A stretch of DNA of 64,000 nt, from assembly GCA_963576735.1 (NCBI GenBank), contig OY755174.1, positions 992,001 to 1,056,000 on the forward strand, written 5' to 3'. The DNA is from Bedellia somnulentella (taxonomy: Eukaryota > Arthropoda > Insecta > Lepidoptera > Bedelliidae). The notes under the pieces were generated by a model, which saw only the letters and a list, made by a program, of their open reading frames with translations, did no database searches and was not told the DNA's origin. Positions 10,240 through 21,370 of the stretch are shown one piece after another. The number at the start of each line of letters is the position of its first letter. Position 1 is the first letter of the stretch. The position numbers were made by a program, and so were the translations under genes.

Positions 10240-10744
10240 AATCGCCTACCAGGACCTTACCAGGACAGTTATTATTAAATGGCAGTTTCTAATGATCGTT
10301 CGAATGCTAGCCAACTCTACTAAGCGACATCAGTTATTAACAAATCAAAATAGATTAACCCAAAGGGGAATAAAGCTCTGTTTAATTAATTTCAAATTTT
10401 CCAAATCAACATACTGTTCGTAGGAGAAAATAGCAAAATAATTTTCAAACTCTTTCGACGTGACAACAGCACACCTTGTTAAAAATTCGGGAAAACTGAA
10501 CAAATTTGAATAATATCCGAAACATGGCGAGAAAAATGAATATGCGCGAAACGAGTACACGCCAACACGATGCAAACTGAAAAAGCTTTTTTCAATTAAA
10601 ACTTAGAATTTTGAACGGATTAAAACAATGGACTTGGCTTTAGATTTCTGTTATTCCTGCTGTTGTTGTACCTAGTTGAATTCCTACGCTTTTTTATTCA
10701 TTTCTGAGTAAATAGTGTTGAAGAAAGGATTGCTTAGGATAATA
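10240..10744. other. Unassigned DNA
   Basis: No recognisable element. A 76-codon minus frame (10345-10575) shows no known motif. Confidence 0.4.
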
Positions 10745-10979
10745 TTACATACATATATACATATACTCACGGCTATAAATCCCAAGAAAGGGTAGCCCGA
10801 GCTAAGAAATTTGAAATTCCTCAGCCACTTTTGGGAATTTAAGTGGGGAAAAGATAGTAAAAATAAAGGTTGTTGGTGATGGGTCTCCAACCGCATCGCC
10901 CAAAAATCCCTTAAAAGCCCCAATACCGTTAGTCGCCTCTTACGTACACCCACCGGAAGAAATAGGGTAGTGCTATTCG
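10745..10979 (-). mobile_element. SINE-A, nearly full length
   Basis: Complete apart from the extreme 5' end, where the match breaks off just before a poly-C run (10987-10996). Confidence 0.85.
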
Positions 10980-10996
10980 CCCACCGACCCCCCCCC

Positions 10997-11615
10997 CAAG
11001 CCCCCAATTAAAATATTCGAAATGTTACCATTAACAGTACCTTGATTGAGTCCTTTTGCCAATTGAATGAAGGTTATTATTATTTCAAATTAAAAAACGA
11101 GCGAATCCTCCATTTGCCGTACTTATTTGTTTATTCGAAGACGTTTTCCTGATAAAAACATACAATTTTGTTTCTTTGCTTACCGAAATTATGTTTCCTC
11201 ATTCTTTATACTGTTTGAAAATACTTCACAGATTGTTGCTGATATTCACTCCAAAGAGTCCCGACCCGAAACACTTAACATAAAGGCCTCAAAACCGCTT
11301 ATTGAGCACTACACAATATTTACATAATATTTTTACGGAAACATCAAAAGGCACCACCGTTTAAGACATCAAGCGATTTACCTTCATTGCTCCGGTCTCA
11401 AAAGATGAAATATTTAGTTGTAAAAAAATCTATTAGGCGTAGGAAGTGAGAGATCAAAGCCGTCACCTACAGAAATTGAGGGTGATGTTTTTCATGCTGA
11501 TTTTATATTTATAAAGAAATTGCTTGTTTACATAAGTTTTTTTATTACTCTTTTAATTTAGCTATGTTTTACAGATTGTGATATCTGTTGAAGACAGCCA
11601 TGAACTTTACCGAAG
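10997..11615. other. Unassigned AT-rich DNA
   Basis: Nothing recognised. Confidence 0.4.
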
Positions 11616-11856
11616 TACATACATATACTCACGGCTATATTTCCCTAGAAGGGAACCAGAACTAAGGAATTAAAAAATTCCTCAGCCATTTTTGGAAGTT
11701 GAGTGGGGAAAAGACGGTAAGAATAAAGGTTTTTGGTGATGGGTCTCCAACCGCATCGCCCAAAAATCCAATAAAAAGCCCCAATACCCTAAGTCGCCTC
11801 TTACGACACCCGTGGGTAGGAAGGGGTAGCGACATTCTAAGCCGGCACTACACGGC
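11616..11856 (-). mobile_element. SINE-A, full length, variant 2
   Basis: Belongs to the subfamily with GTGCCGGCTTAGAATGTCG, CCCACGGGTGTCGTAAGAGG, TTTATTGGATTTTTG and TTTCCCTAG near the 3' end, distinct from the GTGTCGGCTTAGAATAGC group. Confidence 0.85.
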
Positions 11857-12559
11857 AAATCCAAATTACCGAAGTGTGAATAACAAAAAGGCATGCATAA
11901 GAAGTTTGATGAAAGTGAATGAAGCTCAACAAGTTGAAATAATCATGGAAAATTGCGATGATGAAAACTGCCTGCTATATGAACTAATCGAATGACGGCT
12001 TTCATTTTAGTAAAAGTTTATTATAATAGTAACGAAATTTATTATAAGTTATGTTGTTAGGAGGTATAATTAAACCTAAATTGTCGTAGAATAGTGTAAT
12101 TAATTATCAATTTCAAAGTGAGTTTATTTTCTAGTATCTTTATTAATCCAGAAAGCATTAAAACAATTTCAAAGGCTTTGTATAACTTAAAAGAAAAACA
12201 AGGCAAGAAACCCCATTGAATTAAATGTTCTATTCATCATAAAACATGCAATAAATCCGACACTCAAATACTTTCCGGCACTCTTTGACATTTCTAAGGT
12301 TTTTAAAACGTAATGTAAATATGTTTATTTATAAGCCCCAAGTTATTTTATCGTGAAACATCAAAGGTGCTGTGGCGGTTCATAAATCACGACAAACGTT
12401 ATTACCAATCGTTTTTATGGACGCAAGTATTTGTATTTGTACTTTTGGAATCATTGGATAATGTAGTGTTTTGGAGAGATTTCCATTGACACGTTTATAG
12501 GAATTTATCGATTTATTTTCTTCAACAACTTTTTCATTTGCGCTTCTATTTTCGACAAC
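11857..12559. other. Unassigned AT-rich DNA
   Basis: Nothing recognised except a weak RTE 3'-like patch at 11880-11935 (AAAAAGGCATGCATAAG, AATGAAGCTCAACAAG). Confidence 0.4.
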
Positions 12560-12938
12560 CATGATAGCTGAGTGGGTAGAACTCCGCTTATCGTGCAGAC
12601 GATGAGGGTTCAAATACCGAGTCGTGCCTACACTACACCAATTTGTGTTTTCCAAATTAATTTGATGTACATACATATACTCACGGCTATAAATCCCTAG
12701 ATGGTGTTTCACCGTTAACAACCATGACAAATTAAGGGAAAACATCGTGAGGCAACCTACATGGCTAGGTTGCACTCAGTCATATGACTCAGGCCTGCCC
12801 CTTATCACTTGAGTACACTGTCCAAGCAAAACGTGGGTACTCTGAACGCCATGTGACATGTCACGTGATGATCGGAAGTATTAGTACCTCAGCCAACCCC
12901 TTCGGGGATAAACGTCGTGAATGTTTTAGTTTGAGTAT
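12560..12938 (+). mobile_element. SINE-B, full length, with SINE-A fragment inside
   Basis: Head has GATAGCTGAGTGGGTAGA (A-box) and GGGTTCAAATACCG (B-box). The body continues to CCCCTTCGGGGATAAACG and TCGTGAATG. At 12668-12702 it carries a SINE-A 3' end, after which a stretch of body including the CATATGTGTGG motif is missing. Confidence 0.8.
12668..12702 (-). mobile_element. SINE-A, 35 bp 3' stub inside SINE-B
   Basis: Only the tail and the block CTCACGGCTATAAATCCCTAG remain: a severely 5'-truncated insertion. Confidence 0.7.
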
Positions 12939-13015
12939 TTACATACGGGAGTTCTACTTATTGAGCTACCATGGTTGTTACCACGATTCATTTTAATTAC
13001 AGAGTTATATTATTA

Positions 13016-13272
13016 GCTGTGTAGTGTCGGCTTAGAATAGCACTACCCCATGTCTTCCGGTGGGTGTACGTAAGAGGCGACTAACGGTATTGGGGCATTT
13101 TAATGGATTTTTGGGCGATGCGGTTGGAGACCCATCACCAACAACTTTTATTTTTACCACCTTTTCCCCACGCAACTTCCAAAAGTGGCTGAGGGATTTC
13201 TAATTCCTTAGCTTTGGCTACCCCTTCTAGGAATTTATAGCCGTGAGTATATGTATGTATGTATGTATGTAT
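13016..13272 (+). mobile_element. SINE-A, full length
   Basis: Complete plus-strand copy ending in several ATGT units. Confidence 0.85.
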
Positions 13273-13790
13273 TCTGCATAAAAATTTACTTGCGAAAAAA
13301 CTAAGAAAGAAGAGAAGATTAAAAGACCAACCATAACGAAAATACTACCGAACACTTAGTTCATTTACCTTGATTTCCTACACTTTTAGATAGACCATTA
13401 AAAATTTAAAAGCAAGCTAGTAACTAGGTTATTGCTAACTCGTGCACTGTAGTCGCAATATTGCATACCTCGCTGAAATTGTAAAGAAAATTTTAATGTA
13501 ATAAGCTTGCTTTGTGCAAGCGTTTGAAAGGCTTTTACTTTATTATCCCGGGTTATGAAACTACGGAAAGCCGTCGCCTTGTAACTATGTGTATTAATTT
13601 AGTTTCCTATTTACTTTATAGTGTTACATAACATTAAGTTTGTAGTATGATCTACGAGAGCGGTTTTTGTTTAATATATAAGTGAATTTGATCGCACCCA
13701 GTATAAATTATTTTAACACAGTAAATATTATACACTTTATACTATGAAGTATATAATATTTATTGACAGGCATACGCACAAAACTCCCAG
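13273..13790. other. Unassigned AT-rich DNA
   Basis: No repeat recognised; a short palindrome-like stretch lies at 13728-13760. Confidence 0.4.
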
Positions 13791-13792
13791 TA

Positions 13793-13912
13793 CATACTTA
13801 ATGCTTCAAACAAAAAAGGGGGTAGCCAGGGCTTCAGAAATAGAAATTATACTACCACTTTTGGAAGTTGGGTGGGAAAATGATTATATAGTAAAGAAAT
13901 GCTGGCGGTGAG
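13793..13912 (-). mobile_element. SINE-A, partial, variant 3
   Basis: Has the GGGGGTAGCCAGGGCTTCAG form of the 3' region, then CCACTTTTGGAAGTTGGGTG. It directly abuts an old RTE fragment. Confidence 0.6.
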
Positions 13913-13914
13913 AA

Positions 13915-14362
13915 TAGTTTAATGTCTAGTCAGTTGGTGTCCGAAAAGGTCCCAATGGCAGTGCATGATGCTGTTCTAGTTCTGTCGATTATGTATAGAA
14001 AGCAATAGTTGGGTGTAGAACAAAAAGCATGAGAGTCGAGTGCATGCAGTAGAGATGAGGTAACACAAAAAAGCATGTAATGTAATGTAATGTGTTCGGG
14101 TAAGAAATACTGGGATACGTGAAAGATGCGGTGTAAATGGTGTTATTGTATAAAATGTAGAAAAGGAATGCTAAGATGTTTTGGGCACATATAGAGATTA
14201 TATTTGATTGTAAATTGTTCAAAGAGATTTAAAGAGCCAATGTGGATGGTAATGACATTAAAGGATGACGACGGAAGACACACTGGATCAAATAGAGTGT
14301 GCTCAAAAAAGCAGGCGTCCGAAGTATGAAGAATAAAAAAGAATGTATGAAAAATATTCATC
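13915..14362 (+). pseudogene. RTE C-terminal fragment, old
   Basis: Matches the RTE segment from LMSSQSVSEKARMAVHDAVL through GCGVKDDIV, LRWFGHIE and KKAGVRSMKNKRACMK at the nucleotide level, with many substitutions, stops and frameshifts. The final ~100 bp and tail of the element are missing. Confidence 0.75.
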
Positions 14363-14470
14363 GTACAAAGTGTGTGCGCTGCGTAAACTGTTCAAGTTAC
14401 CCAAAAATTGTGTAAGTAAGAATTATTCCTTTTTAAATGGTTATCAAATTTGGTCGAAATAAATACATTA

Positions 14471-14841
14471 TCTTTATACATTATTTCTGTAAGCCTCTTT
14501 CTTGCCCGGAAGCCTGTGACGCGATGAGTTAAGCTAGAAATTTGGTTCAGGTATCGTTTTGTACAGTTCGCGGCTGTGGTGTCCACAAAAGACATCTGAT
14601 GTAACTGGATTAAGTTAATTGTTACAGAATTTCAAAGTTTCGATTATGGCCCAAAGACTTTGCTTGAGTGTCATAAGCGCGCGCAAACTTTAGTCTATCA
14701 GATATGCGCTGTGATTGGTCGGATTTTTTTCAAATCGGCCAATCAGAAAAATTCACTAGAAATTAAAAAGAGCTCTGCTGCGCTGTGGTTGGTCGCAAAA
14801 TTTCAAAATAAACTCATTTTATTGGACGCGACGTAGACTAG
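14471..14841 (+). mobile_element. Helitron-like non-autonomous element, family 2 copy 1
   Basis: Starts A|TCTTTATACATTATTTCTGT and ends CTAG|T. Nearly all of it matches 35909-36264. Compared with that copy it lacks ~18 bp before CTAG, including a GGGTTACCC hairpin. Non-coding. Confidence 0.6.
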
Positions 14842-15282
14842 TTGCCAATTATTTGCGAAAGAGTTAAACTTAATATTAATCCTTATTCAAATAAATGTGT
14901 TGTTGATCAAGAGTTTTTCTTTGTTAACAATATTTTCTTTTACATCACTTAATTTTAATAAACATATTAGATGATAATACAATTTTAAAATAACTCCACG
15001 ACAAAAATACCCGCGCGTGTAGCTCCATGAGGTACCATTGGCTCCCCGCGGAACGGTTGATTTTTTTACTGAAGTTTTTGCGATATATCATCGTGTAATA
15101 ATACTTTCGTAATACAATTTTGCTTTATAGTAGTTTTCTATTGTTGTTTTGGCTAAATATCATCGTGTGATACTAATACTTTCTCAATATAATTTATTTT
15201 CGCAGTAGTTTTCTAAATAGTTTTGTTAGTATTAAGGATAGTATTTTGTTTATAATATTTTTACAATAATTTTCATTTCATT
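14842..15282. other. Unassigned AT-rich DNA
   Basis: Contains two diverged copies of a short segment (TATCATCGTGTAATAATACTTTCGTAATACAATTT-like) near 15086-15120 and 15168-15200; no other element recognised. Confidence 0.45.
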
Positions 15283-15352
15283 GTGGCGATCGATAGTCTC
15301 TGCCTACCCCAATGGGAATTAACAGCGTGAGTATATGTATGTATGTATGTAT
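15283..15352 (+). mobile_element. RTE 3' end, 70 bp
   Basis: TGGCGATCGATAGTCTCTGC through GCGTGAGTATATG and ATGT repeats; extreme 5' truncation. Confidence 0.8.
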
Positions 15353-15490
15353 GTTTTTTGTTTTGATGTCGATAATATAAGTAGGTGTCATATACATAAT
15401 TATTCTTAAAGGTTTAGGTTTTCGTTTACTAATACATACGGTTAGTTTACCTTATTATGTTTAAATATCGAAATAATTGAATTATTTTTA

Positions 15491-15741
15491 TACATACATA
15501 CATACATATACTCACGGCTATAAATCCCTAGAAGGGGTAGCCAGAGCTAACGAATTAGAAATTCCTCCGCCACTTTTGGAAGTTGCGTGGGGAAAAGATG
15601 GTAAAATAAAGGTTGTTGGTGATGGGTCTCCAACCGCATCGCCCAAAAATCCCTTAAAAAGCCCCAATACCGTTAGTCGCCTCTTACGTACACCCACCGG
15701 AAGAAAAGGGGTACTGCTATTCTAAGCCGACACTAGACAGC
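15491..15741 (-). mobile_element. SINE-A, full length
   Basis: Complete minus-strand copy. Confidence 0.85.
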
Positions 15742-15916
15742 AAATTATTAAAATGTTTTTATAATTTTTCTTATTTTCCATTACATACCGTTTCCTGAAG
15801 TATTTTTTCGAAAATTCCTTGACATATATTTTATCGGATATATGTATTTACCTTACGTTTGTTTTTTTTTATAACGAGATGCGGTTTGGTTAAGTTTTAA
15901 TTTCCTACGTTCTTTC

Positions 15917-16102
15917 TTTTAACAATAATAAATCACAGGGGCAAACATTCAAACACGTAGGGATCGATTTTCGTCAAGATTGCTTTACACACGGCCAACT
16001 ATATGACGCGTTGTCAAGATCGGGTGGCGGAGAAAAGCACTACACTCTTCTGCCACAACAAAATAAAACTAAAAATATCCTTACACATAATAATTGGGAT
16101 TA
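15917..16102 (+). pseudogene. Helitron helicase C-terminal fragment
   Basis: Translates as NNKSQGQTFKHVGIDFRQD then CFTHGQLYDALSRSGG and LLPQNKTKNILTHNNWD before a stop. NKSQGQT and GQLYxALSR are the last motifs of the PIF1-like helicase in Helitron RepHel proteins. The same segment occurs on the minus strand at 36728-37087. This is only ~60 residues of a protein usually well over 1,000 residues long. No terminal boundary was found next to it. Confidence 0.75.
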
Positions 16103-16249
16103 ACCAACGAAATATTTTGAAATTACTTGCGTGATATGATTGCCCGTCGTTTCGGCACACCTACTGGTGTATTGGTCTCGGGCTGACTTTAAGTTTGAGA
16201 TTTTAAAAAGTGTAATTAATATATTATTTACGCATTAATACTTTAAAAT

Positions 16250-16285
16250 ACATTAGAAGAAGAAAAAGAAGAAGAAAAAACGTTT
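16250..16285. repeat. GAA-rich microsatellite
   Basis: AGAAGAAGAAAAAGAAG-type run; possibly a retroposon tail. Confidence 0.5.
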
Positions 16286-16335
16286 ATTTGTTGCCAGTCG
16301 CACATAAACATGTAAATGTTTTTAAACCGTGTCGT

Positions 16336-16579
16336 GCCGTGTAGTGCCAGCTTAGAATGTCGCTACCCCTTTCTACCCACGGGTGTCGTAAGAGGCGACT
16401 AAGGGTATTGGGGCTTTTTATTGGATTTTCAGGCGATGCGGTTGGAGACCCATCACCAAAAACCTTTATTTTTACCATCTTTTCCCCACTCAACTTCCAA
16501 AAGTGGCTGAGGAATTTATAATTCCTTAGCTCTGGCTACCCCTTCTAGGGAAATATAGCCGTGAGAATATGTATGTATT
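16336..16579 (+). mobile_element. SINE-A, full length, variant 2
   Basis: CCACGGGTGTCGTAAGAGG and TTATTGGATTTTC; same subgroup as 11616-11856. Confidence 0.85.
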
Positions 16580-16607
16580 TTTACAAAATAAATGAAGGAA
16601 AAAGAAC

Positions 16608-16745
16608 ATTTAACAATAAAAACAGTGTTGATCTCACGTAATGCGCGAAAACAACAAAATGGCGTCTGACTCAGCGTTGTCGTTGTGAGTTTTACCTCAC
16701 AACACTGATTTTCAGTCAGCGCCAGACTTGTAGTGACACACGGAC
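16608..16745 (-). mobile_element. CR1-like LINE 3' UTR remnant
   Basis: On the minus strand, GGCGCTGACTGAAAATCAGT and CAACGCTGAGTCAG follow the same pattern as the 3' UTR of the LINE at 4119-4190. Coding sequence is absent. Confidence 0.4.
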
Positions 16746-17160
16746 CATACATGAATTTAAATCACTACAGCCAATTGATTGTAAAACATAACAAAAAAAT
16801 GATCAGTGCTAAAATATGCTGATTACATAAATACATACACAAATATAATACAAAAGTATAAAAATAATATATTTTAGTACTTACATACTTAATAAGAATA
16901 CAAATCATATATGGCAAATCAATAATAACTTAAATAACAAATACGTTCGTTATATATCTGTACACAAAAAATACAACTTATAATATGATTTAGTATATTT
17001 CTATTTAATACATGTATATATTAATATATGTACATGTCATTATTAACAAAACTTATTAAATGCGATCTTAGTAACAGAAATTGACGCGTACGAAGTCGCG
17101 GGCAACATCTAAATTTATATAAAGCGGACAAGGAAAACAATAAGGTCACGGAATTTGTTT
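16746..17160. other. Unassigned AT-rich DNA
   Basis: Nothing recognised. Confidence 0.4.
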
Positions 17161-17165
17161 ATAAT

Positions 17166-17230
17166 TTGTAATAAATAAAGGAACGAAAAATTTCGACACA
17201 GGCGGGAATCGAAATTGCGTTCCTTACCTC
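17166..17230 (-). repeat. Partial copy of the tRNA-like repeat
   Basis: ATAAATAAAGGAACGAAAAA then TTTCGACACAGGCGGGAATC repeats the sequence at 17355-17408, about 190 bp upstream and in the same orientation. Confidence 0.55.
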
Positions 17231-17312
17231 CGAATTTTTTTCAAATTTTACTTACAAATTTACTTTTCAGGTAGAATGCAAATGTTGAGAACGCCTAACT
17301 ATCACATAATTT

Positions 17313-17623
17313 AAATGTTTTTGTTAATGAAAACCTCATGTGGGGATTATAACTAATAAATAAAGGATAAATGAAGGAAAGAAAAATTTCGACACAGGCG
17401 GGAATCGAACCCGGGACCTCGGGTATACGCGCCCGCTCTGCCAATTGAGTTATTGAGTTTGTCACCTGATTATCCGAAAATTAAGATGATTCCGTGCATC
17501 AGAGGGCACGTTAAGCCGTCGGTCCCGGCTTCTATTACGGTAGTAGTCGTTAGTCTGCCAACCCGCAATTCCTTTATTTATTAGTAATAATCCCCACATG
17601 AGGTTTTCATGAACAAAAACATT
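17313..17623. mobile_element. Foldback element with tRNA-like core
   Basis: Two ~54 bp arms (17313-17367 and 17570-17623) are inverted repeats with two mismatches, containing AACCTCATGTGGGGATTAT. Between them lies a minus-strand tRNA-like segment and a GGCACGTTAAGCCGTCGGTC block also seen, diverged, at 22603-22690. Confidence 0.65.
17383..17462 (-). repeat. tRNA-like segment
   Basis: Minus strand: AACTCAATTGGCAGAGC (D-arm and A-box) and CCGGGTTCGATTCCCGCC (T-arm and B-box). Acceptor and anticodon stems do not pair convincingly, so it is treated as a retroposon head, not a working tRNA. Confidence 0.6.
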
Positions 17624-17743
17624 CAAAATTGTTTATAACTTGGTCAATCGCAATTCTAGTAGACATAAATATGTACACAAAATAAATTCCTCATTTGACG
17701 CCAAAGTATATGGCCTTGTTTTAAAATGAGTAAATTAATAAAT

Positions 17744-17976
17744 TTACATACGTACATATACTGACGGCTATGAGTACCTGGAAGGGGTAATCAGAAATTC
17801 CTCAGCCACTTTTAGAAGTTGCGTGGGGAAAAGTTGGGGAAATTAAGAATGTTAGTGATGGGTCTCCAACCGCATTGCCCAAAAATCCCTTAAAAACCCC
17901 AATGCAGATAGTCGCCTATTACGTACACCCACCGGAAGAAATGGAGTAGTGCTATTCTAAGCCGACACTACATACA
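17744..17976 (-). mobile_element. SINE-A, near full length
   Basis: Minus-strand copy with a ~15 bp deletion around the AGCTAAGGAATT region. Confidence 0.8.
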
Positions 17977-18137
17977 GAAATTAAATAGAGTCCCGAGCTA
18001 GCGTCTTCTAGCCCGGAGAACCCTAGTGAACTCTAGTATGTAATGTAGGTACTTCTACCGTTTAACTATCTTTATTTTAGTGTTAGTTTGACTTTCTTTC
18101 AATAGATGGCGTTTATTACACATTTTATAACATTAAA

Positions 18138-19992
18138 GGCACCGTTTCAAAAAAATGTACACCCCCGTTTTTGCACTGTCCCAAAAGTTTGAAGATTTTG
18201 GGAACTTATGTGTAGCTACATTTTATTGCAGAAGTATTTTTAAATGAAAGCTTATTTAATAAACTAACACTATCATAAATATCAAATAATTATAATGTGA
18301 ATCAGTAGTAAATAAATATTATATATTCGCTATGATGACATCATTGTTTTGACTGTCCCACCAACAATTTGATATAAATAAAACGTGTACGCTAATGTTT
18401 TTTGTATGAAAACCCTTCCTAAATTTTAGATTTATGTAAAGGTTGTACCCTGTTTTATGTATTTTTAGTGCATTTTTCCCTAATTTATACATAACTTTTC
18501 TATTCTTTGTATGATAGTACTGTCCCAGAATTTATGAAATCCTGAATAATCAGTTTGGTGACGGCTCGAATAGTAGCTTTTTTACCACTATTTCAAAATT
18601 GTGCATTATAAAGAGCAAGACTGACATACTCTTAATACAATCAAGTAGCCAATTCGTTTGTTCTAGTGGAGTCAACGTCTGCAAAGAGCTGGCGTGTTTT
18701 AAGCTGAAGTACCGGGAAGTCACTTTTGAAAGTCAGTTTGGTGTACTTATTTATTCCTAATGGTGGCGAAATACTGTTTCAGGGATTATTCAAGTTAATT
18801 GAGGAGGTCATAAGGTTCCAAAAACCAATAAAATATATAACAATTCTGTGAATGTTTCAGGTAAAAAAAATACATTTGTGTGGATCCAAACAGAGGTGAC
18901 GGTCAGGTTGGTGACGTCAAGTATAGGCTGACAAGCAAAGTGACCAAACTGACGCCATTAGATTGAGCTTACCTACATGAATGCAAAATACTTATTTTGA
19001 GATATACTTTTTTAGATTAATTTTACGTATGGTTTATAAAATTATCAAATAATAAACAATTTCCTTATATTCAGTTATTATTTTTTGTATTTAATTATAA
19101 GTTTGGTAATCAAATATAGTTCATGTAAGTAATTTCTTTAAATATATATATTGCTGTGTAGTGTCGACTTTGAATAGTACTACCCCATTATTATCCATGG
19201 GTGTATTGGGGTTTTTTAAGGGTTTTTGGGCGACGCGGTTCAGAGAGACTCTTCACCAATAGCCTTTATTTCAAAAATCTTTCCCCACTCATCTTCTAAA
19301 AGTGGCAGAGATGTTTCGCTTTCCTCAGCTCTGGCTACCCCTTCTAGGGGTTTATATCCGCGAGTATATGTATGTATTCTCTTTTAGTCAAAAAACTCGT
19401 GCGATTTACAGGAATGTGATATTACTCGTATTTTACAAACATGGAACCCTACCTTAATTTTATCAGCCGTGCCAGTTTGGTCATGGTCCCACCAATATTT
19501 TGTTAAAAATATATTTTATTTGGGTCATCATGATATTCCTCTTTCCTTAAACGATTTTATAGTATATTAAAGACAATACTCTAATCTAAATATTTAAAAA
19601 AAATAAAACAATACACCTATTATCATCACACGTCACCAAACTGAAGAACAAAGCTTTATAAAGTGGATTTAAAGAGGATCTGTATTTTCTAATACCATAC
19701 AATTTATATAAAGTAAGTATATCTTTTATAATAATATAAATTTAATCATATTTATCGTATAAAATTGCTAAAAAATCAGATTTTTATACTGTCACCAAAC
19801 TGATCCCAAGTTTCTGCCACATCAGTGAAAAGTAGAATTTTCTTTGAAAACTGGACAATTTTAGCAGAAATTCAACTATTTTCATTAACTATAACCCTCT
19901 AACAACATTTTCAGCCCAAAACTAGCAATTGATATCATAGTTTAGTTTTTGGCTATCATTTCATGGGGGTGTACATTTTTTTGAAACGTGCC
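18138..19992. mobile_element. 1.86 kb terminal-inverted-repeat element (unclassified, non-coding)
   Basis: Ends are inverted repeats: GGCACCGTTTCAAAAAAATG plus TACACCCCC at 18138-18166, and the same with one base fewer at 19965-19992. TAAA flanks both sides (18134-18137, 19993-19996), a possible 4 bp target duplication. Inside, CAGTTTGGTGAC-like motifs occur in plus orientation at 18551, 18734, 18904 and 19472, and inverted at 18940, 19631 and 19791. CTGTCCCA-type motifs recur at 18175-18535. No reading frame above ~60 codons, so it depends on a transposase elsewhere or is decayed. A SINE-A has inserted at 19153-19376. Superfamily unknown to me. Confidence 0.7.
19153..19376 (+). mobile_element. 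SINE-A inside the 1.86 kb element
   Basis: Diverged copy with a short deletion where GTACGTAAGAGGCGACTAACG normally lies. Confidence 0.8.
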
Positions 19993-20133
19993 TAAAACAG
20001 GGATAAAAGGCTCTTCTTTTTACTTAAACTTTTACAAGTAGTTTCTATTTAATTGTTCTTTACCTCCCATCCAATCACATATGAAACATAGTCTAAGTTT
20101 GCATACCACTAAAAAGATAAAGATAATTTAAGG

Positions 20134-21370
20134 TTTATTGCGACATCTACAAATTTAAACCTGAACTGACTGACCTCTTTGTAGAATACTATTATATTAT
20201 AGCTTGTTCGTGTTATAGCTCATAGATGGCACTACGTATCTAGTATAAGGAGGATGGGCAAAGCATTACTAAAAAGATAATTTTATATATTAGCATATGC
20301 ACCAGGTTGCATGTTTCTTAAAGTTGTCCGAACTTAGTTCTACTACTTTGAATTCGGTGGTACTTTAAGTCTTCAATACTGATAATTATAGTATTTTACG
20401 TACTCCATGTTACTTTAAATAATCTTTTCTGCAAGGAAGTTAGTTTGTGTAAGTTTGTTGATGGTAAGTAAGTAAGATTGATTCGAAATATATAAATAAT
20501 GAACAGTAAAAAGTAGCAGTAAAATGTGAAAATCATATGATTAAATATAGGAATATCACCAAATGATTATGAAGCCATATCACTGATTATGATTTCCACA
20601 CCTATACGCAACCCTCCTCCCGCTGTCCTTTCCTGGCTCCTATTTCCTTCTTGCTGTCGCTCCCGCATTCAAAAAACCACTATTTTCCCAACCAATAATT
20701 ACTTTCAATGAAATTATTTTAATCAAAACATACTCATTTTCGGATCGCTGTATCTCCGAACGGACAACGATTTGGGGAAACTCCCCATAATAAATATTGA
20801 TGCATTATATTGTCATAATTTTAAAATGTACCACTCATTGTTATTCGACAGTATACCAATATGCCCATCCTTTTCTCTTTCCCTTTAACTTACCTTTTCT
20901 AAAAGTGAACTAAATCTTGCGATGGATTTTAATTTGATCGAGTATTTTAAATATTTGTAATTTTTTACTATACTGTGACGTACATAGCGATAACATTGGC
21001 AGTCCTGACTCAAATAGAAGATTTAGAATATGATAATTTAAACATATGCAATGTAGTCTAAGTTATAGCACTCTAGGTAACATGATATAATTTAAAGTTT
21101 AAAATTACATGTTTTAAGTAAGATTGCGACCTCTACAAATTCAAAACTGAACTGAACGTGATCTTTTTTATTATCCATCGTAAACGTAGCTTAAATCTTC
21201 GCTAGTTCGTTTTATAGCTCCTAGATGGCACTATGTATAATCTAAATTTACTGACTTTCTAAAAGAAAACTAAATTACATAAGAAAAAAACATCACTATG
21301 GATTTTAATTTGATCTTGTATTCAATATATTTGATAATTCTTACCATACTGCGACGGAAATAGCGATTCC
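20134..21370 (+). repeat. Diverged local direct duplication
   Basis: Segment A (TTGCGACATCTACAAATT to CATAGATGGCACTACG) at 20134-20244 recurs at 21121-21240. Segment B (TTTCTAAAAGTGAACTAAAT to ACATAGCGAT) at 20890-20993 recurs at 21252-21370. A and B are ~640 bp apart in the first unit and adjacent in the second. No coding. Confidence 0.6.

Noticed and set aside
11699..16493. Recurring peptide frames such as KVFGDGSPTASPKNP and RLLRHPWV at 11699, 15477, 16284, 36443
   Set aside because: They are translations of SINE-A on one strand, vary between copies and have no initiation or family support.
17383..17462. Functional tRNA gene
   Set aside because: A-box and B-box are good, but acceptor and anticodon stems do not pair; embedded in a repeat. 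The same applies at 5474, 25366 and the SINE-B heads.
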